DNA of 64,000 nucleotides, from the NCBI RefSeq assembly GCF_003311645.1, contig NZ_QEST01000142.1, positions 21,995 through 85,994 on the forward strand, written 5' to 3'. The position numbers and the translations under genes are program-made. Below are positions 1-8,293 of the stretch, piece after piece. Each line of letters begins with the position of its first letter. Position 1 is the first letter of the stretch. This stretch comes from Streptomyces sp. PT12 (GTDB lineage Bacteria; Actinomycetota; Actinomycetes; Streptomycetales; Streptomycetaceae). A model generated the notes under the pieces. That model did no database searches. It was given only the letters and a program-made list of their open reading frames with translations, and was not told where the DNA came from.

Positions 1-1921
1 CTTCCGGCACCCGCAGATCCGCTCCGCCATCTACGACGCCCTCGACCAGCACCAGCTGACGCGCCTGCACACGCGCGCGGCCCGGCTGCTGCACGACGGC
101 GCGGGCAGCGTCACCGACGTCGCCGACCACCTCGTGGCCGCGCGGCAGGTGGAGGCCGACTGGGCGATCACCGAGCTCCAGCGGGCGGCCGAGAGGGCGC
201 TCGCCGATGACGACGAGCAAGCGGCGCTGCGCTACGCCGAGTTCGCGCTGTCGATGTGCGCGGTCGCCAGGCAGCGGGCCGCGCTGCGGATGCTGCTCAC
301 CCGCATCGAGTGGCGCAGCAACCCCGAGGCGGCGGCGCGGCACCTGCCGCCGCTGTTCGAGGCGCAGCGCGAGGGCCACCTCGACACGGTGCAGACCGCG
401 GCGCTGCTGCGCTCGGTGATGTGGCACGGCCGCACACAGGACGCCACCGAGCTGATCGAGCGGCTGCCGCACCTGAGGGCGGGTGAGACGGGGCAGCCCA
501 GCGAGCCGCTCGCCTCCACCCGGCACTGGCTCAGGCACGACTGCCCCCAGCTGCTGCCGCCCGAGACCGAGACCGCCGCGCAGCCCGCGACGGGCGGGGC
601 CGCGGCTCATGGCCGGGCCGCCGCGTCGCCTCCCGGGCAGCAGGCGCAGGCCGCGGCCGTGCTGCGCGCGGTCCTCGGCCAGGGCAGGGACGAGGACGGC
701 CGGCTGACCAGGGTCGCCGAGCAGATCCTCCAGACCACGGCGCTCTCGGACCACACGCTCGAGGCGGTCTGTTCGGCGCTCCAGACGCTGATCTACACCG
801 AGCAGCTGCCGATGGCGGCGCGCTGGTGCGACTCCCTGCTCGACGAGGCCGACGCCCGCAAGGTGACCTGGTGGCAGGCGATCCTGTCGTGCTGCCGCGC
901 CGAGATATCGGTGCGCCACGGCGAGCTGGCCGAGGCCGAGCGGCAGGCGCTGCGGGCGCTGCGGCTGATCGGCGTCCGGGGCTGGGGCGTGGCCGTCGGG
1001 GCGCCGGTCGGCATCCTGCTCGAAGTGGCCACGTCCATGGGCGACTTCGACAGCGCCCGCAAGTACCTCAGGGAGCCGGTGCCCGAGGTGATGTTCCAGA
1101 CGCGCTACGGGCTCTCGTATCTGCGGGCCAGGGGCCGCTACTACCTGGCGACCGACCAGTTGCAGGCGGCGCTCGCCAACTTCCGCTACTGCGGCGACCT
1201 GATGACCGCGTGGGGCATCGACGCGCCCGCGTTCGTGCCGTGGCGCAGCGACCTGGCCGAGGCGTATCTGCGGCTCGGGGAGCAGGAGCGGGCCCAGCAG
1301 CTCGCCAAGGACCAGATCGCCAGGTCTGGCTCGCGCACGTCGCGCACCTACGGGTACTCGCTGCGCGTGCTCGCGGCCACGGCCAACCACTTGGCGCGGC
1401 TGCGGATGCTGAAGGAGTCCGTCGAGGTCCTTCAGGCGCGCGGCGACCGGATGACGCTGGCGCAGGCACTCGCCGACCTCAGCCGGGTGCACCACTCGCT
1501 CGGGGACTTCGGCAAGGCGCGGATGATCTCGCGGCGGGCCAGGCGGCTGACGAAGGAGTGCCAGGCGCAGCCTGCGAGGGCCGACGAGGCGGCGGCGCGG
1601 CCCGAGAAGCCGCTGGTCGTGGTCGCTGACGACGCCGAGGCGTGGACGCCCCCTGCCGAGCCTGGACCGCAGACGCGGCCGCCCGCGCGGCCCGAGCCCG
1701 CCACGGGTGGGGGCGGCGGCGAGGTGCTGACCCTGTCCGAGCGCAGGGTGGCGGCGCTGGCGTCGTTGGGCTACACCAATCGCGAGATCTCGGGGAAGCT
1801 GCACATCACGGTGAGCACCGTGGAGCAGCATCTGACCAAGGTCTTCAGGAAGTTGCGGGTGAAGCGGCGCACTGACCTCCCCGTCGACCTGGAGCTGCGC
1901 GCGGAACGCTCGGCCTGCTGA
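1..1921 (+). CDS. LuxR-family (LAL-type) transcriptional regulator, 5' end outside window
   Basis: This is the C-terminal part of a large LuxR-type activator. The frame is open from base 2, well before the first in-window start-like codon (GTG at 134), so the gene begins upstream. Most of the visible protein is helical repeat sequence rich in Ala, Leu and Arg, as in the TPR-like middle of LAL regulators. The last ~60 residues form a GerE/LuxR helix-turn-helix, with LTLSERRVAALASLGYTNRE followed by ISGKLHITVSTVEQHL. The N-terminal ATPase domain with its Walker motifs is not in view, so the LAL assignment rests on length and architecture. Such proteins often activate secondary-metabolite or sugar-use genes; the target here is unknown. 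Confidence 0.85.
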   Translation, partial: FRHPQIRSAIYDALDQHQLTRLHTRAARLLHDGAGSVTDVADHLVAARQVEADWAITELQRAAERALADDDEQAALRYAEFALSMCAVARQRAALRMLLTRIEWRSNPEAAARHLPPLFEAQREGHLDTVQTAALLRSVMWHGRTQDATELIERLPHLRAGETGQPSEPLASTRHWLRHDCPQLLPPETETAAQPATGGAAAHGRAAASPPGQQAQAAAVLRAVLGQGRDEDGRLTRVAEQILQTTALSDHTLEAVCSALQTLIYTEQLPMAARWCDSLLDEADARKVTWWQAILSCCRAEISVRHGELAEAERQALRALRLIGVRGWGVAVGAPVGILLEVATSMGDFDSARKYLREPVPEVMFQTRYGLSYLRARGRYYLATDQLQAALANFRYCGDLMTAWGIDAPAFVPWRSDLAEAYLRLGEQERAQQLAKDQIARSGSRTSRTYGYSLRVLAATANHLARLRMLKESVEVLQARGDRMTLAQALADLSRVHHSLGDFGKARMISRRARRLTKECQAQPARADEAAARPEKPLVVVADDAEAWTPPAEPGPQTRPPARPEPATGGGGGEVLTLSERRVAALASLGYTNREISGKLHITVSTVEQHLTKVFRKLRVKRRTDLPVDLELRAERSAC

Positions 1922-2033
1922 GCGCCGCCGCGGCGCGATCACCGGGCGGGGAGTGGTCGGTTCCACGGGTGGTGTCGGTGCCGGGGGTCAGAACGTCCTG
2001 GCACGCGGTACCGGCCCGCCCCGAGGAGAGACC

Positions 2034-2285
2034 ATGAGCTTCGCCCCGCCCCTCGGCGTGGCGACCGGGGCCCCCGCCGCCCATGTCCGCGCGCGCGACC
2101 TCTCCGTCGAGCGCCTTGAGCAGACCTATGTCCGCGCCGCCGACGAGGGCGACACGAGCGACGGGGGCGACGACACGACGCGGTACGACTACCACGCCCC
2201 GGCGTTCGACTTCGCCTGCCGCCTGGTCTACGCCTCCTCGGGCCTGGTCCTCTCCTACCCCGGCATCGCCACGCGCGCCGCGTGA
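2034..2285 (+). CDS. small hypothetical protein (83 aa)
   Basis: I do not recognise this protein. The ATG at 2034 follows a good ribosome binding site (GAGGAGAG at about 2022-2029), which supports a real gene. The product has an acidic middle (EGDTSDGGDD) and a C-terminal stretch rich in aromatic and hydrophobic residues (YDYHAPAFDFACRLVYASSG) with one Cys. It sits 112 bp downstream of the LuxR gene on the same strand and may be its target or co-transcribed with it. A precursor peptide is conceivable, but no modification enzyme lies in the visible neighbourhood. Confidence 0.55.
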   Translation: MSFAPPLGVATGAPAAHVRARDLSVERLEQTYVRAADEGDTSDGGDDTTRYDYHAPAFDFACRLVYASSGLVLSYPGIATRAA

Positions 2286-2307
2286 ACTCCCGCCGCCCGC
2301 ACGGGCG

Positions 2308-2529
2308 TCAGGGGGTGAGCGCGCGGCGGTGGGCGGCGACCCAGGCGTGCGCCTCGCGAATCCTGGCGGTCACGCCCCTGAACCTGGGCGCGCCGGGCCA
2401 GCGGTGCCGCTCGAAGAGGCCAAGCGGCCCCCGCACGAACGCCGCCCGCTCAGGGGCCGGGCGGCGCACCGTCGCGCCGACCCCGACCACCTCGTTGACG
2501 AACCCCCCGGGCAGTGCCGTCCCGTCCAT
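2308..2529 (-). pseudogene. internally deleted aminoglycoside-phosphotransferase-like remnant
   Basis: This 73-codon reading frame starts like APH-family kinases: LPGGFVNEVV, then VGATVRRP and WPGAPRFRGV resemble the conserved N-terminal lobe. It then jumps straight to a tail, ARIREAHAWVAAHRRAL, that resembles the C-terminal helix of the same family. Full members are about 250-300 residues and carry HGD and DxD catalytic motifs, which are absent. The frame is preserved across the apparent junction near base 2370. It lies 14 bp beyond the glycosidase stop on the same strand. The reading as an in-frame internal deletion is inference from family memory. Confidence 0.55.
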
Positions 2530-2543
2530 GCCGCGAGGCTACG

Positions 2544-4679
2544 TCAGCCCGCTCGGCTCCCGCGCACGGCGTCCGCCCGCGAACGGTGCACGGCGATCCC
2601 GGCCGGGGCCTCGATGTCGACCGTGCCGTCGGCCCTGACGGCGAGCGACAGCGGGGCGCCCCCCACCGCGAGGCCGGTCAGGCGCAGGGGCGCCAGGTCG
2701 TGGCCGATACGGGCGGCGACGGTCAGGGTGCCGCCGGGGGCGTCGGCCTCAAGGCCGAGCAGCGACCGCAGCACGTGCACGGACGACGCGGCGGCCCACG
2801 CCTGGGGGTGGCACGAGGCGGGGTAGGGCGCGGGGTGGCGGCTCTCGTCGGCGCCATAGCCCGCGAACAGCTCGGGCAGCCGGGCGCCGAAGGAGTCGGA
2901 GGCGCGGATCAGCCCGGCGGCAAGCGACGCCGCGGCGTCGGGGAAGCCCGCCCTGGCCAGGCCGTGCACCGCGATGGCCGTGTCGTGCGGCCAGATCGAA
3001 CCGGTGTGGTAGCCGAGGGGGTTGAAGCCGCCGGACGTGGCGCTCAGGGTGCGAAGGCCGAAACCCGCGTCCAGGTCGGGGCCCGCGAGGCGGCGGGCCA
3101 GCAGGGCGCTCTCCTCCGGGTCGAGCAGCCCGGTGCCGAGCAGGTGCCCGAAGCCCGAGGTGACCGAGTCGACCGGCCGCTTCTCGGCATCCAGCGCGAC
3201 CGCGGGATAGGGGCCGTGCGTGTCCTGGACCCAGAAGCGTTCCCTGAAGCGGGACTTGAGGCGTTGGGCCCACTCCTCCCAGCGGTCGGCGCCGGGTCTG
3301 TCGAACGCCCGCAGCAGCGCGGCCGCGCCCTGGGCCGCCTCGTAGGCGTATGCCTGCACCTCGCACAGGGCGATCGGCGCCTCGGCCTGGCGGCCGTCGC
3401 GGAAGCGGATGCTGTCGCCCGAGTCCTTCCAGCCCTGGTTCGCCAGGCCGCGGCCCGTCGTGTCGATGTACTCGATGAAGCCGTCGCCGTCCGCGTCGGC
3501 GTGGTCCCGCATCCAGCCGAGGGCAGCCTCGGCGTGCGGCAGCAGCGCCTCGACCTCGTCGGCGGGAAGGCCCCAGCGCCAGGCGTCGTGCAGCAGGCAC
3601 ACCCACAGCGGGGTGGCGTCGACCGTGCCGAAGTACCGCGGCGGGAGCGAGAGTCCCGGGCCCCGCCGGTCGCCCTGGGCGTGGCGCACCTCGTGCAGGA
3701 TCTTGCCAGGCTGCTCCTGCGTCTCGGCTTCGTGGCTCGTGCCCTGGCGGCGGGCGAGGGTGCGCAGGGTGCCCGCCGCGAGCGACGTGCCGAGCGGCAG
3801 CAGCATGCGGGCGGCCCACAGCGCGTCGCGGCCGAAGAGCGTGGCGAACCAGGGGGCCCCCGCGGCCACGAAGAGGTCGGCCGGGCGCTCGGGGTCGGCC
3901 AGCAGGAGCCGTTCGATGTCGTCGTGGGACTGGTCCACCCAGCGGTCGAAACGGCGGTCGGCGCTCACCAGCCGGGGGCGTCGCCATGGGGTGCTGCCAG
4001 GGGCGGCGGGCGGGAACAGCGGGGGCGTGGACTCCTCGGCCGCGCACAGGAGTTCGGCGCTCCAGCGCTCGCCCGGCGCGAGCGCGATCCGCCAGCGCAG
4101 CGGGGCGGCCGGGGTGGGCGCGTCGGGCGCGGGCGTCGCGGTCAGCCGCACGGCGAGGTCGGGGCCTGACCAGGCGAGGGCGCCGAGCGCGACCTCCCCG
4201 AGCACGGGGCGCAAGACCGCGCCGGACTTGACGCGCTCCATGGGCGCCAAGTCGGTCTCGGCCGCGACGATCAGCGTGACCTCGGCGGGCAGCGCCCCCG
4301 AGTTGACCACGTCGAGGCGCTCGGTCAGGCGCCCGGGGGCGATGGCGCGGGCCCGTATCAGGGTGACGGCCGGGTCGGGCGTGGCCTCGGCGACCCCGCG
4401 CAGCACCGATCGGAAGACGGCGCGGTCGGCGCCCTGGACCCCGCCGCCCACCGACGCCAACGCGACGCCCTCGACGGCCACTTCGAGCCGCGACAGGGCG
4501 CGCCGGTCGCCGTGGTAGAAGCCGTCGGCGCCCCCGCTCAGCTGCCCGTCAGGGCGGGAGACGGCGAAGCTCGGCGCGTACAGCGTGACGCAGGCGTCGT
4601 GCAGAAACGGCTGGAGGCCCGCGGTGGGCTCCGCGCCGCTCTCCACCGGTCGACTTCCGTCCGGGGACTTGACACTCAT
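2544..4679 (-). CDS. amylo-alpha-1,6-glucosidase / glycogen-debranching-type glycosidase
   Basis: The 711-residue protein has an N-terminal beta-rich domain of the GDE_N_bis type (starting around LYAPSFAVS and GFYHGDRRAL) followed by an (alpha/alpha)6-barrel of the MGH1/debranching type. Typical barrel motifs are WFATLFGRDALWAARMLLPL, YIDTTGRGLANQGWKDSGDS and GGFNPLGYHTGSIWPHDTAI. No signal peptide is seen, so it should act in the cytoplasm, trimming imported oligosaccharides or storage glucans. The ATG at 4679 is chosen because the promoter and operator lie just upstream; an in-frame codon at 4694 would extend it by five residues. It is divergent from a lacI-ABC importer operon and shares its operator region, so substrate uptake and hydrolysis are probably co-regulated. 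Confidence 0.85.
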   Translation of the reverse strand: MSVKSPDGSRPVESGAEPTAGLQPFLHDACVTLYAPSFAVSRPDGQLSGGADGFYHGDRRALSRLEVAVEGVALASVGGGVQGADRAVFRSVLRGVAEATPDPAVTLIRARAIAPGRLTERLDVVNSGALPAEVTLIVAAETDLAPMERVKSGAVLRPVLGEVALGALAWSGPDLAVRLTATPAPDAPTPAAPLRWRIALAPGERWSAELLCAAEESTPPLFPPAAPGSTPWRRPRLVSADRRFDRWVDQSHDDIERLLLADPERPADLFVAAGAPWFATLFGRDALWAARMLLPLGTSLAAGTLRTLARRQGTSHEAETQEQPGKILHEVRHAQGDRRGPGLSLPPRYFGTVDATPLWVCLLHDAWRWGLPADEVEALLPHAEAALGWMRDHADADGDGFIEYIDTTGRGLANQGWKDSGDSIRFRDGRQAEAPIALCEVQAYAYEAAQGAAALLRAFDRPGADRWEEWAQRLKSRFRERFWVQDTHGPYPAVALDAEKRPVDSVTSGFGHLLGTGLLDPEESALLARRLAGPDLDAGFGLRTLSATSGGFNPLGYHTGSIWPHDTAIAVHGLARAGFPDAAASLAAGLIRASDSFGARLPELFAGYGADESRHPAPYPASCHPQAWAAASSVHVLRSLLGLEADAPGGTLTVAARIGHDLAPLRLTGLAVGGAPLSLAVRADGTVDIEAPAGIAVHRSRADAVRGSRAG

Positions 4680-4706
4680 GAGCGGGGACACCAATCTTCT
4701 GAGCCA

Positions 4707-4720
4707 TTGGAGCGTTCCAA
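4707..4720. promoter_or_regulatory. LacI-type operator 1
   Basis: TTGGAGCGTTCCAA is a near-palindrome with the central CG step typical of LacI-family operators. It covers the expected transcription start of the leftward glycosidase promoter. A second copy lies about 50 bp away in the opposite orientation. Confidence 0.7.
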
Positions 4721-4722
4721 AG

Positions 4723-4751
4723 AATGTAGATGCACTTCAGCCTGCTGGCAA
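4723..4751 (-). promoter_or_regulatory. promoter of the glycosidase gene
   Basis: On the minus strand a -35 element TTGCCA (4746-4751) is separated by exactly 17 bp from a -10 element TACATT (4723-4728). It points to the glycosidase start at 4679. Operator 1 lies just downstream of the -10 and operator 2 just upstream of the -35, an arrangement suited to repression by a looped or cooperative LacI dimer pair. Confidence 0.55.
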
Positions 4752-4756
4752 CGCCA

Positions 4757-4770
4757 TTTGAACGCTCCAA
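4757..4770. promoter_or_regulatory. LacI-type operator 2
   Basis: TTTGAACGCTCCAA matches the reverse complement of operator 1 in nearly all positions (14 of 16 when one flanking base is added each side). It lies 44 bp upstream of the lacI start, so it could mediate autoregulation of the importer operon as well as control of the divergent glycosidase. Confidence 0.65.
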
Positions 4771-4813
4771 TCAGCAAGCGAAAGTTCGGCATCTCGACAC
4801 CTGGAGAGACCCC

Positions 4814-5938
4814 ATGGGCACAGCGCAAGGGCGCCCGCAGGAGAGGGGGAGCGGTGTGACGCTCGCCATGGTCGCGCGCCGGGCGGGCGTCTCCCCGCAG
4901 ACGGTGTCCAACGCGATCAACGCGCCCGAGCTGCTGCGCCCCGAGACCCTGGCGCGGGTGCGCCAGGCCATCGACACCATGGGGTACCGGCCACACCGGG
5001 CCGCCCAGACGCTGCGCACCAAGTCGAGCCGCCTGATCGGCTATGGCATCCAGCCGGTCGATGTGGACCGTTCGACGCCGGTCATGGACCGCTTCCTGCA
5101 CGCGCTGTCCCAGACCGCCCAGGAGGCGGGGCACCGCATCCTGCTGTTCGCGTCTCCCCCGCCGAACGCCCCCGAGCCGATGGACGCCTATCGCGAGCTG
5201 CTCGACACCTACAGCGTCGACGGCTTCGTTCTCAGCGACACCCACAGGGGCGACCCCCGTCAGGCGTGGCTGGAAAAGCATGGTGTGCCCTTTGCGGCGT
5301 TCGGCCGGCCGTGGTCAGGGCGTCAGATAGGGGACTGGGTCGACGTCGACGGCGCGCGGGGCACGGCCGCCGCGGTGGACCACCTCGTCGAACTCGGCCA
5401 CGACCGCATCGGGTTCCTCGGCTGGCCGCGCGGCTCGGGCGCGGGCGACGACCGGGCGGGCGGCTGGCGTGACGCCATGCGTCGGCACGGGCTGACCGTG
5501 CGCGGGCGGCGGGCCGAGAGCGAGGACGAGGTGACCCCGGCGGCGGCCGCCGTGGGCCCGTTGCTCGACTCGGGCGTGACCGCCGTGGTGGCCGCGAGCG
5601 ACACCCTGGCCATGGGCTGCTATCGCGCGCTGCGCGAGCGCGGCCAGAGTCCTGGCGAGGACGTGTCGGTCGTCGGGTTCGACGACTCCCCCGCCGCGGC
5701 CCTGGTCTCCCCCAGCCTCACCAGCGTCGACCAGCCGATGGCGGCCGTCGGGCGCGAGTGCGTCCGGCTGCTGCTCGCCCGCATCGCCGATCCCTCACGA
5801 GCCGCCGAGAACCTGCTGCTCGCCCCCTCGCTCGTCCCCCGCGACAGCACGGCGCCCCCACGCGCCACAGCCCCACGGACCGCGGCCCCCCGCGGTCCCG
5901 ACAGCCGGGCAACCGATGAGTCGCACAGCCCGCGTTGA
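4814..5938 (+). CDS. LacI-family transcriptional regulator
   Basis: The 374-residue protein has an N-terminal LacI helix-turn-helix (TLAMVARRAGVSPQTVSNAI) and hinge (RPHRAAQTLRTKSSRLIGYG), followed by a periplasmic-binding-like sugar sensor with the usual DGFVLSDT, RPW and VVGFDDSPAAALVSPSLTSV segments. ATG 4814 is selected over upstream codons because GGAGAG at 4803-4808 lies at correct spacing and the HTH begins soon after. The importer genes follow 28 bp downstream on the same strand, so this is the likely local repressor acting at the two palindromes before it. Its inducer is unknown; an alpha-glucan oligosaccharide would fit the divergent glycosidase. Confidence 0.9.
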   Translation: MGTAQGRPQERGSGVTLAMVARRAGVSPQTVSNAINAPELLRPETLARVRQAIDTMGYRPHRAAQTLRTKSSRLIGYGIQPVDVDRSTPVMDRFLHALSQTAQEAGHRILLFASPPPNAPEPMDAYRELLDTYSVDGFVLSDTHRGDPRQAWLEKHGVPFAAFGRPWSGRQIGDWVDVDGARGTAAAVDHLVELGHDRIGFLGWPRGSGAGDDRAGGWRDAMRRHGLTVRGRRAESEDEVTPAAAAVGPLLDSGVTAVVAASDTLAMGCYRALRERGQSPGEDVSVVGFDDSPAAALVSPSLTSVDQPMAAVGRECVRLLLARIADPSRAAENLLLAPSLVPRDSTAPPRATAPRTAAPRGPDSRATDESHSPR

Positions 5939-5966
5939 CACGCCTTCCTTGGAGGAACGACATCCC

Positions 5967-7214
5967 ATGCACACCAGGAGAACGCTGAGCGCCACCGCGT
6001 GTGGCATAGCCATGCTGGCCGCCACGGCCTGCTCCTCCAGCTTCGGTGAGGACGAGGACACCGCGCAGGAGGACACCGAGGGCAGTCAGAGCCTCACCGT
6101 CCTGATCGCCACCTCGGGCGAGGCCGAGACGGGCGCCGTCGAGGCCGCCGCCGCGGCCTACGAGGAGGAGTCGGGCAACACGGTCACCGTCGAGGTGGCC
6201 CAGGACATGAACCAGCAGCTCGGCCAGGCGCTCGCGGGCGGCAACCCGCCCGACGTCTTCTACGTGGACTCGAGCCAGTTCGCCAACTACGCCCAGGGCG
6301 GCTCGCTCCACCCCTATGGCGAGCGGATATCCGACGTGGAGGACTTCTCGCCGACGCTTCGCCAGTCGTTCACGCACGAAGGGGAGCTGGTGTGCGTGCC
6401 GAAGGACACCTCGTCGCTCGCCCTCGTCATCAACACGGCGCTGTGGCAGGAGGCCGGGCTCACCGACGCGGACTACCCCACCACATGGGAGCAGCTGTCA
6501 TCCGTCGCGGCCGAGCTGACCCAGGGCGATGTCACGGGCCTGGTGACCAGCAACGAATACCAGCGGCTCGGGGCGTTCATGAAGCAGGCGGGCGGCTGGG
6601 TCACCAACGCGGACCAGACCGAGGTGACGGCCGACTCCGACGAGAACGCCGAGGCCCTGGACTTCGTGCGGGGCATGCTCAACGACGGCTCGCTCACGTA
6701 CGCCTCCGACGTGGACGCGGGCTGGGCCGGTGAGGCGTTCGGCGAGGGCCGGGCCGCCATGACGATCGAGGGCAGCTGGCTGGCGGGCGGCATGGAGGCC
6801 GACTACCCGGACGTCGAGTACGCGGTCGTGCCGCTGCCCGAGGGGCCCGCGGGCCCCGGCACCCTGGCGTTCACCAACTGCTGGGGCGTCGCCCAGGAGA
6901 GCCCGCGGCGCGACACGGCCGTGGAGCTCGTGGAGTTCCTGACGCGGGCGGAGCAGCAGATCGCGATGGGTGACGCGTTCGGCGCGATCCCGTCCCGGCA
7001 GAGCGCGGCCGACGAGTACCTCGCCGACCACCCCGAGGACGAGGCGTGGGGCGCCAGCGGCGAGTGGGTCCAAGGGCCCGTCACGCTGCGGGGCTTCGAC
7101 CGGGTGCTCGCGCAGTTCAACACGGACCTCGAGTCCCTGCGCACCGCCGACCCGCGCGACATGCTGTCCGACCTCCAGCGCTACGGCGAGGCCGCGCTCG
7201 AGGAGAACCAGTGA
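5967..7214 (+). CDS. sugar ABC transporter substrate-binding lipoprotein
   Basis: This is a 415-residue family-1 extracellular solute-binding protein. A lipoprotein signal ends with LAATAC, making Cys22 the lipidated residue, and an acidic linker (GEDEDTAQEDTEG) follows. The mature part carries the usual motifs GEAETGAVEAA, GNPPDVFYVDSSQFANYA and GRAAMTIEGSW. ATG 5967 is preceded by GGAGGA at 5951-5956. Its stop overlaps the first permease by 4 bp. It should capture an oligosaccharide outside the membrane for the two permeases that follow. Confidence 0.9.
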   Translation: MHTRRTLSATACGIAMLAATACSSSFGEDEDTAQEDTEGSQSLTVLIATSGEAETGAVEAAAAAYEEESGNTVTVEVAQDMNQQLGQALAGGNPPDVFYVDSSQFANYAQGGSLHPYGERISDVEDFSPTLRQSFTHEGELVCVPKDTSSLALVINTALWQEAGLTDADYPTTWEQLSSVAAELTQGDVTGLVTSNEYQRLGAFMKQAGGWVTNADQTEVTADSDENAEALDFVRGMLNDGSLTYASDVDAGWAGEAFGEGRAAMTIEGSWLAGGMEADYPDVEYAVVPLPEGPAGPGTLAFTNCWGVAQESPRRDTAVELVEFLTRAEQQIAMGDAFGAIPSRQSAADEYLADHPEDEAWGASGEWVQGPVTLRGFDRVLAQFNTDLESLRTADPRDMLSDLQRYGEAALEENQ

Positions 7215-8293
7215 TCCCGACGGCGGCTCTCCGCCGGTCCCCGCGCGGCGCCGTGCCGCGCGGGGACCGGCGGGCCCTGTGGGGCTGGCTCTTCGTCAGC
7301 CCCGCCACCCTGGTGCTCGGGCTGTTCCTGCTGCTGCCGATCCTGATGGCGCTGTGGGTCAGCCTGCTCGAGTGGGACGGCCAGTCGAACCCGTTCACCG
7401 GGGGCCGGGCCGACTTCGTCGGCCTGGACAACTACCGGGAGCTGTTCACCGAGGACGGCCTCGACCGGACGCTGTTCGCCACGTCGCTGCGCAACAACGC
7501 CTACTTCGTGCTGATCTACGTCCCGGTGGCGACCGCGCTGTCCCTCGGCCTCGCGCTCATCGTCAACCAGCGCCTGATACGCGGCCGTGGGCTGCTGCGC
7601 ACCACGTTCTACTTCCCGTCGGTGACCAGCGCGATCGCCGTCTCGACGGTGTTCCTCTTCCTCTTCCAGGGCAGCGGCGCCGTCAACAGCCTGCTGTCGT
7701 GGGTCGGGGTCGAGGGGCCCAACTGGTTCGCCGACGCCCGCGGGGTGGTGTGGGTCGTCCTCGGGGCGCTCGGCGTGGTCGATCCGGACCGGCCGAGCGG
7801 GTTCCTGGCGGAGCAGGGCTTTCTCGGGCTGACGTGGTTCGAGTGGCTCTCCGGCCCCTCGGTGGCGATGTGCACGCTGCTGTTCCTGCTGATCTGGACC
7901 AGCTCCGGAACGTTCATGCTGATCTTCCTGGCCGCGCTCCAGAACGTGCCGCAGGAGCTGGAGGAGGCCGCGGCGCTCGACGGCGTGAGCCGCCGCGAGC
8001 TGCTGTGGCACGTCATCCTGCCCGCGCTGCGCCCGGTGCTCTTCCTGGTGCTCACCCTGGCGCTGATCGGCAGCTGGCAGGTGTTCGACATGGTCTACAT
8101 CATGGGTCAGGGCGCCCCTGGCAACACGACGCTCACGCCCGCGTACCTCTCCTATCAGTCCGGCTTCGGGGAGGCCGACTACGGCCAGGGCGCGGCGATC
8201 GCTTTTGTGCTGTTCGGGATCATCCTGGTCTGCACCGGGGTGCAGCGCTGGCTGCTGCGCGAGCGGAACGCGCGCTTCGGGAGGACGCGATGA
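7211..8293 (+). CDS. sugar ABC transporter permease (MalF/UgpA-type)
   Basis: The 360-residue membrane protein is a binding-protein-dependent permease with about six membrane segments, beginning WLFVSPATLVLGLFLLLPIL. The cytoplasmic EAA loop reads ELEEAAALDGVSRRELLWHV, near the expected position before the last helices. The GTG start at 7211 overlaps the stop of the binding protein (GTGA), and its own stop overlaps the next permease (ATGA). No ATPase gene is present; in Streptomyces such importers normally share the MsiK ATPase encoded elsewhere, which is assumed here. Confidence 0.88.
   Translation: MIPTAALRRSPRGAVPRGDRRALWGWLFVSPATLVLGLFLLLPILMALWVSLLEWDGQSNPFTGGRADFVGLDNYRELFTEDGLDRTLFATSLRNNAYFVLIYVPVATALSLGLALIVNQRLIRGRGLLRTTFYFPSVTSAIAVSTVFLFLFQGSGAVNSLLSWVGVEGPNWFADARGVVWVVLGALGVVDPDRPSGFLAEQGFLGLTWFEWLSGPSVAMCTLLFLLIWTSSGTFMLIFLAALQNVPQELEEAAALDGVSRRELLWHVILPALRPVLFLVLTLALIGSWQVFDMVYIMGQGAPGNTTLTPAYLSYQSGFGEADYGQGAAIAFVLFGIILVCTGVQRWLLRERNARFGRTR

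Noticed and set aside
2034-2285. RiPP precursor call for the 83-residue protein
   Set aside because: No modification enzyme, protease or exporter is visible in the window and no known leader motif is present; kept as hypothetical.
2514-4169. Long plus-strand open frame antisense to the glycosidase
   Set aside because: It lacks start signals and domain features; long shadow frames are expected opposite GC-rich genes. The same holds for the 1176-codon leftward frame across the helicase region, of which only 18377-19165 is a real gene.
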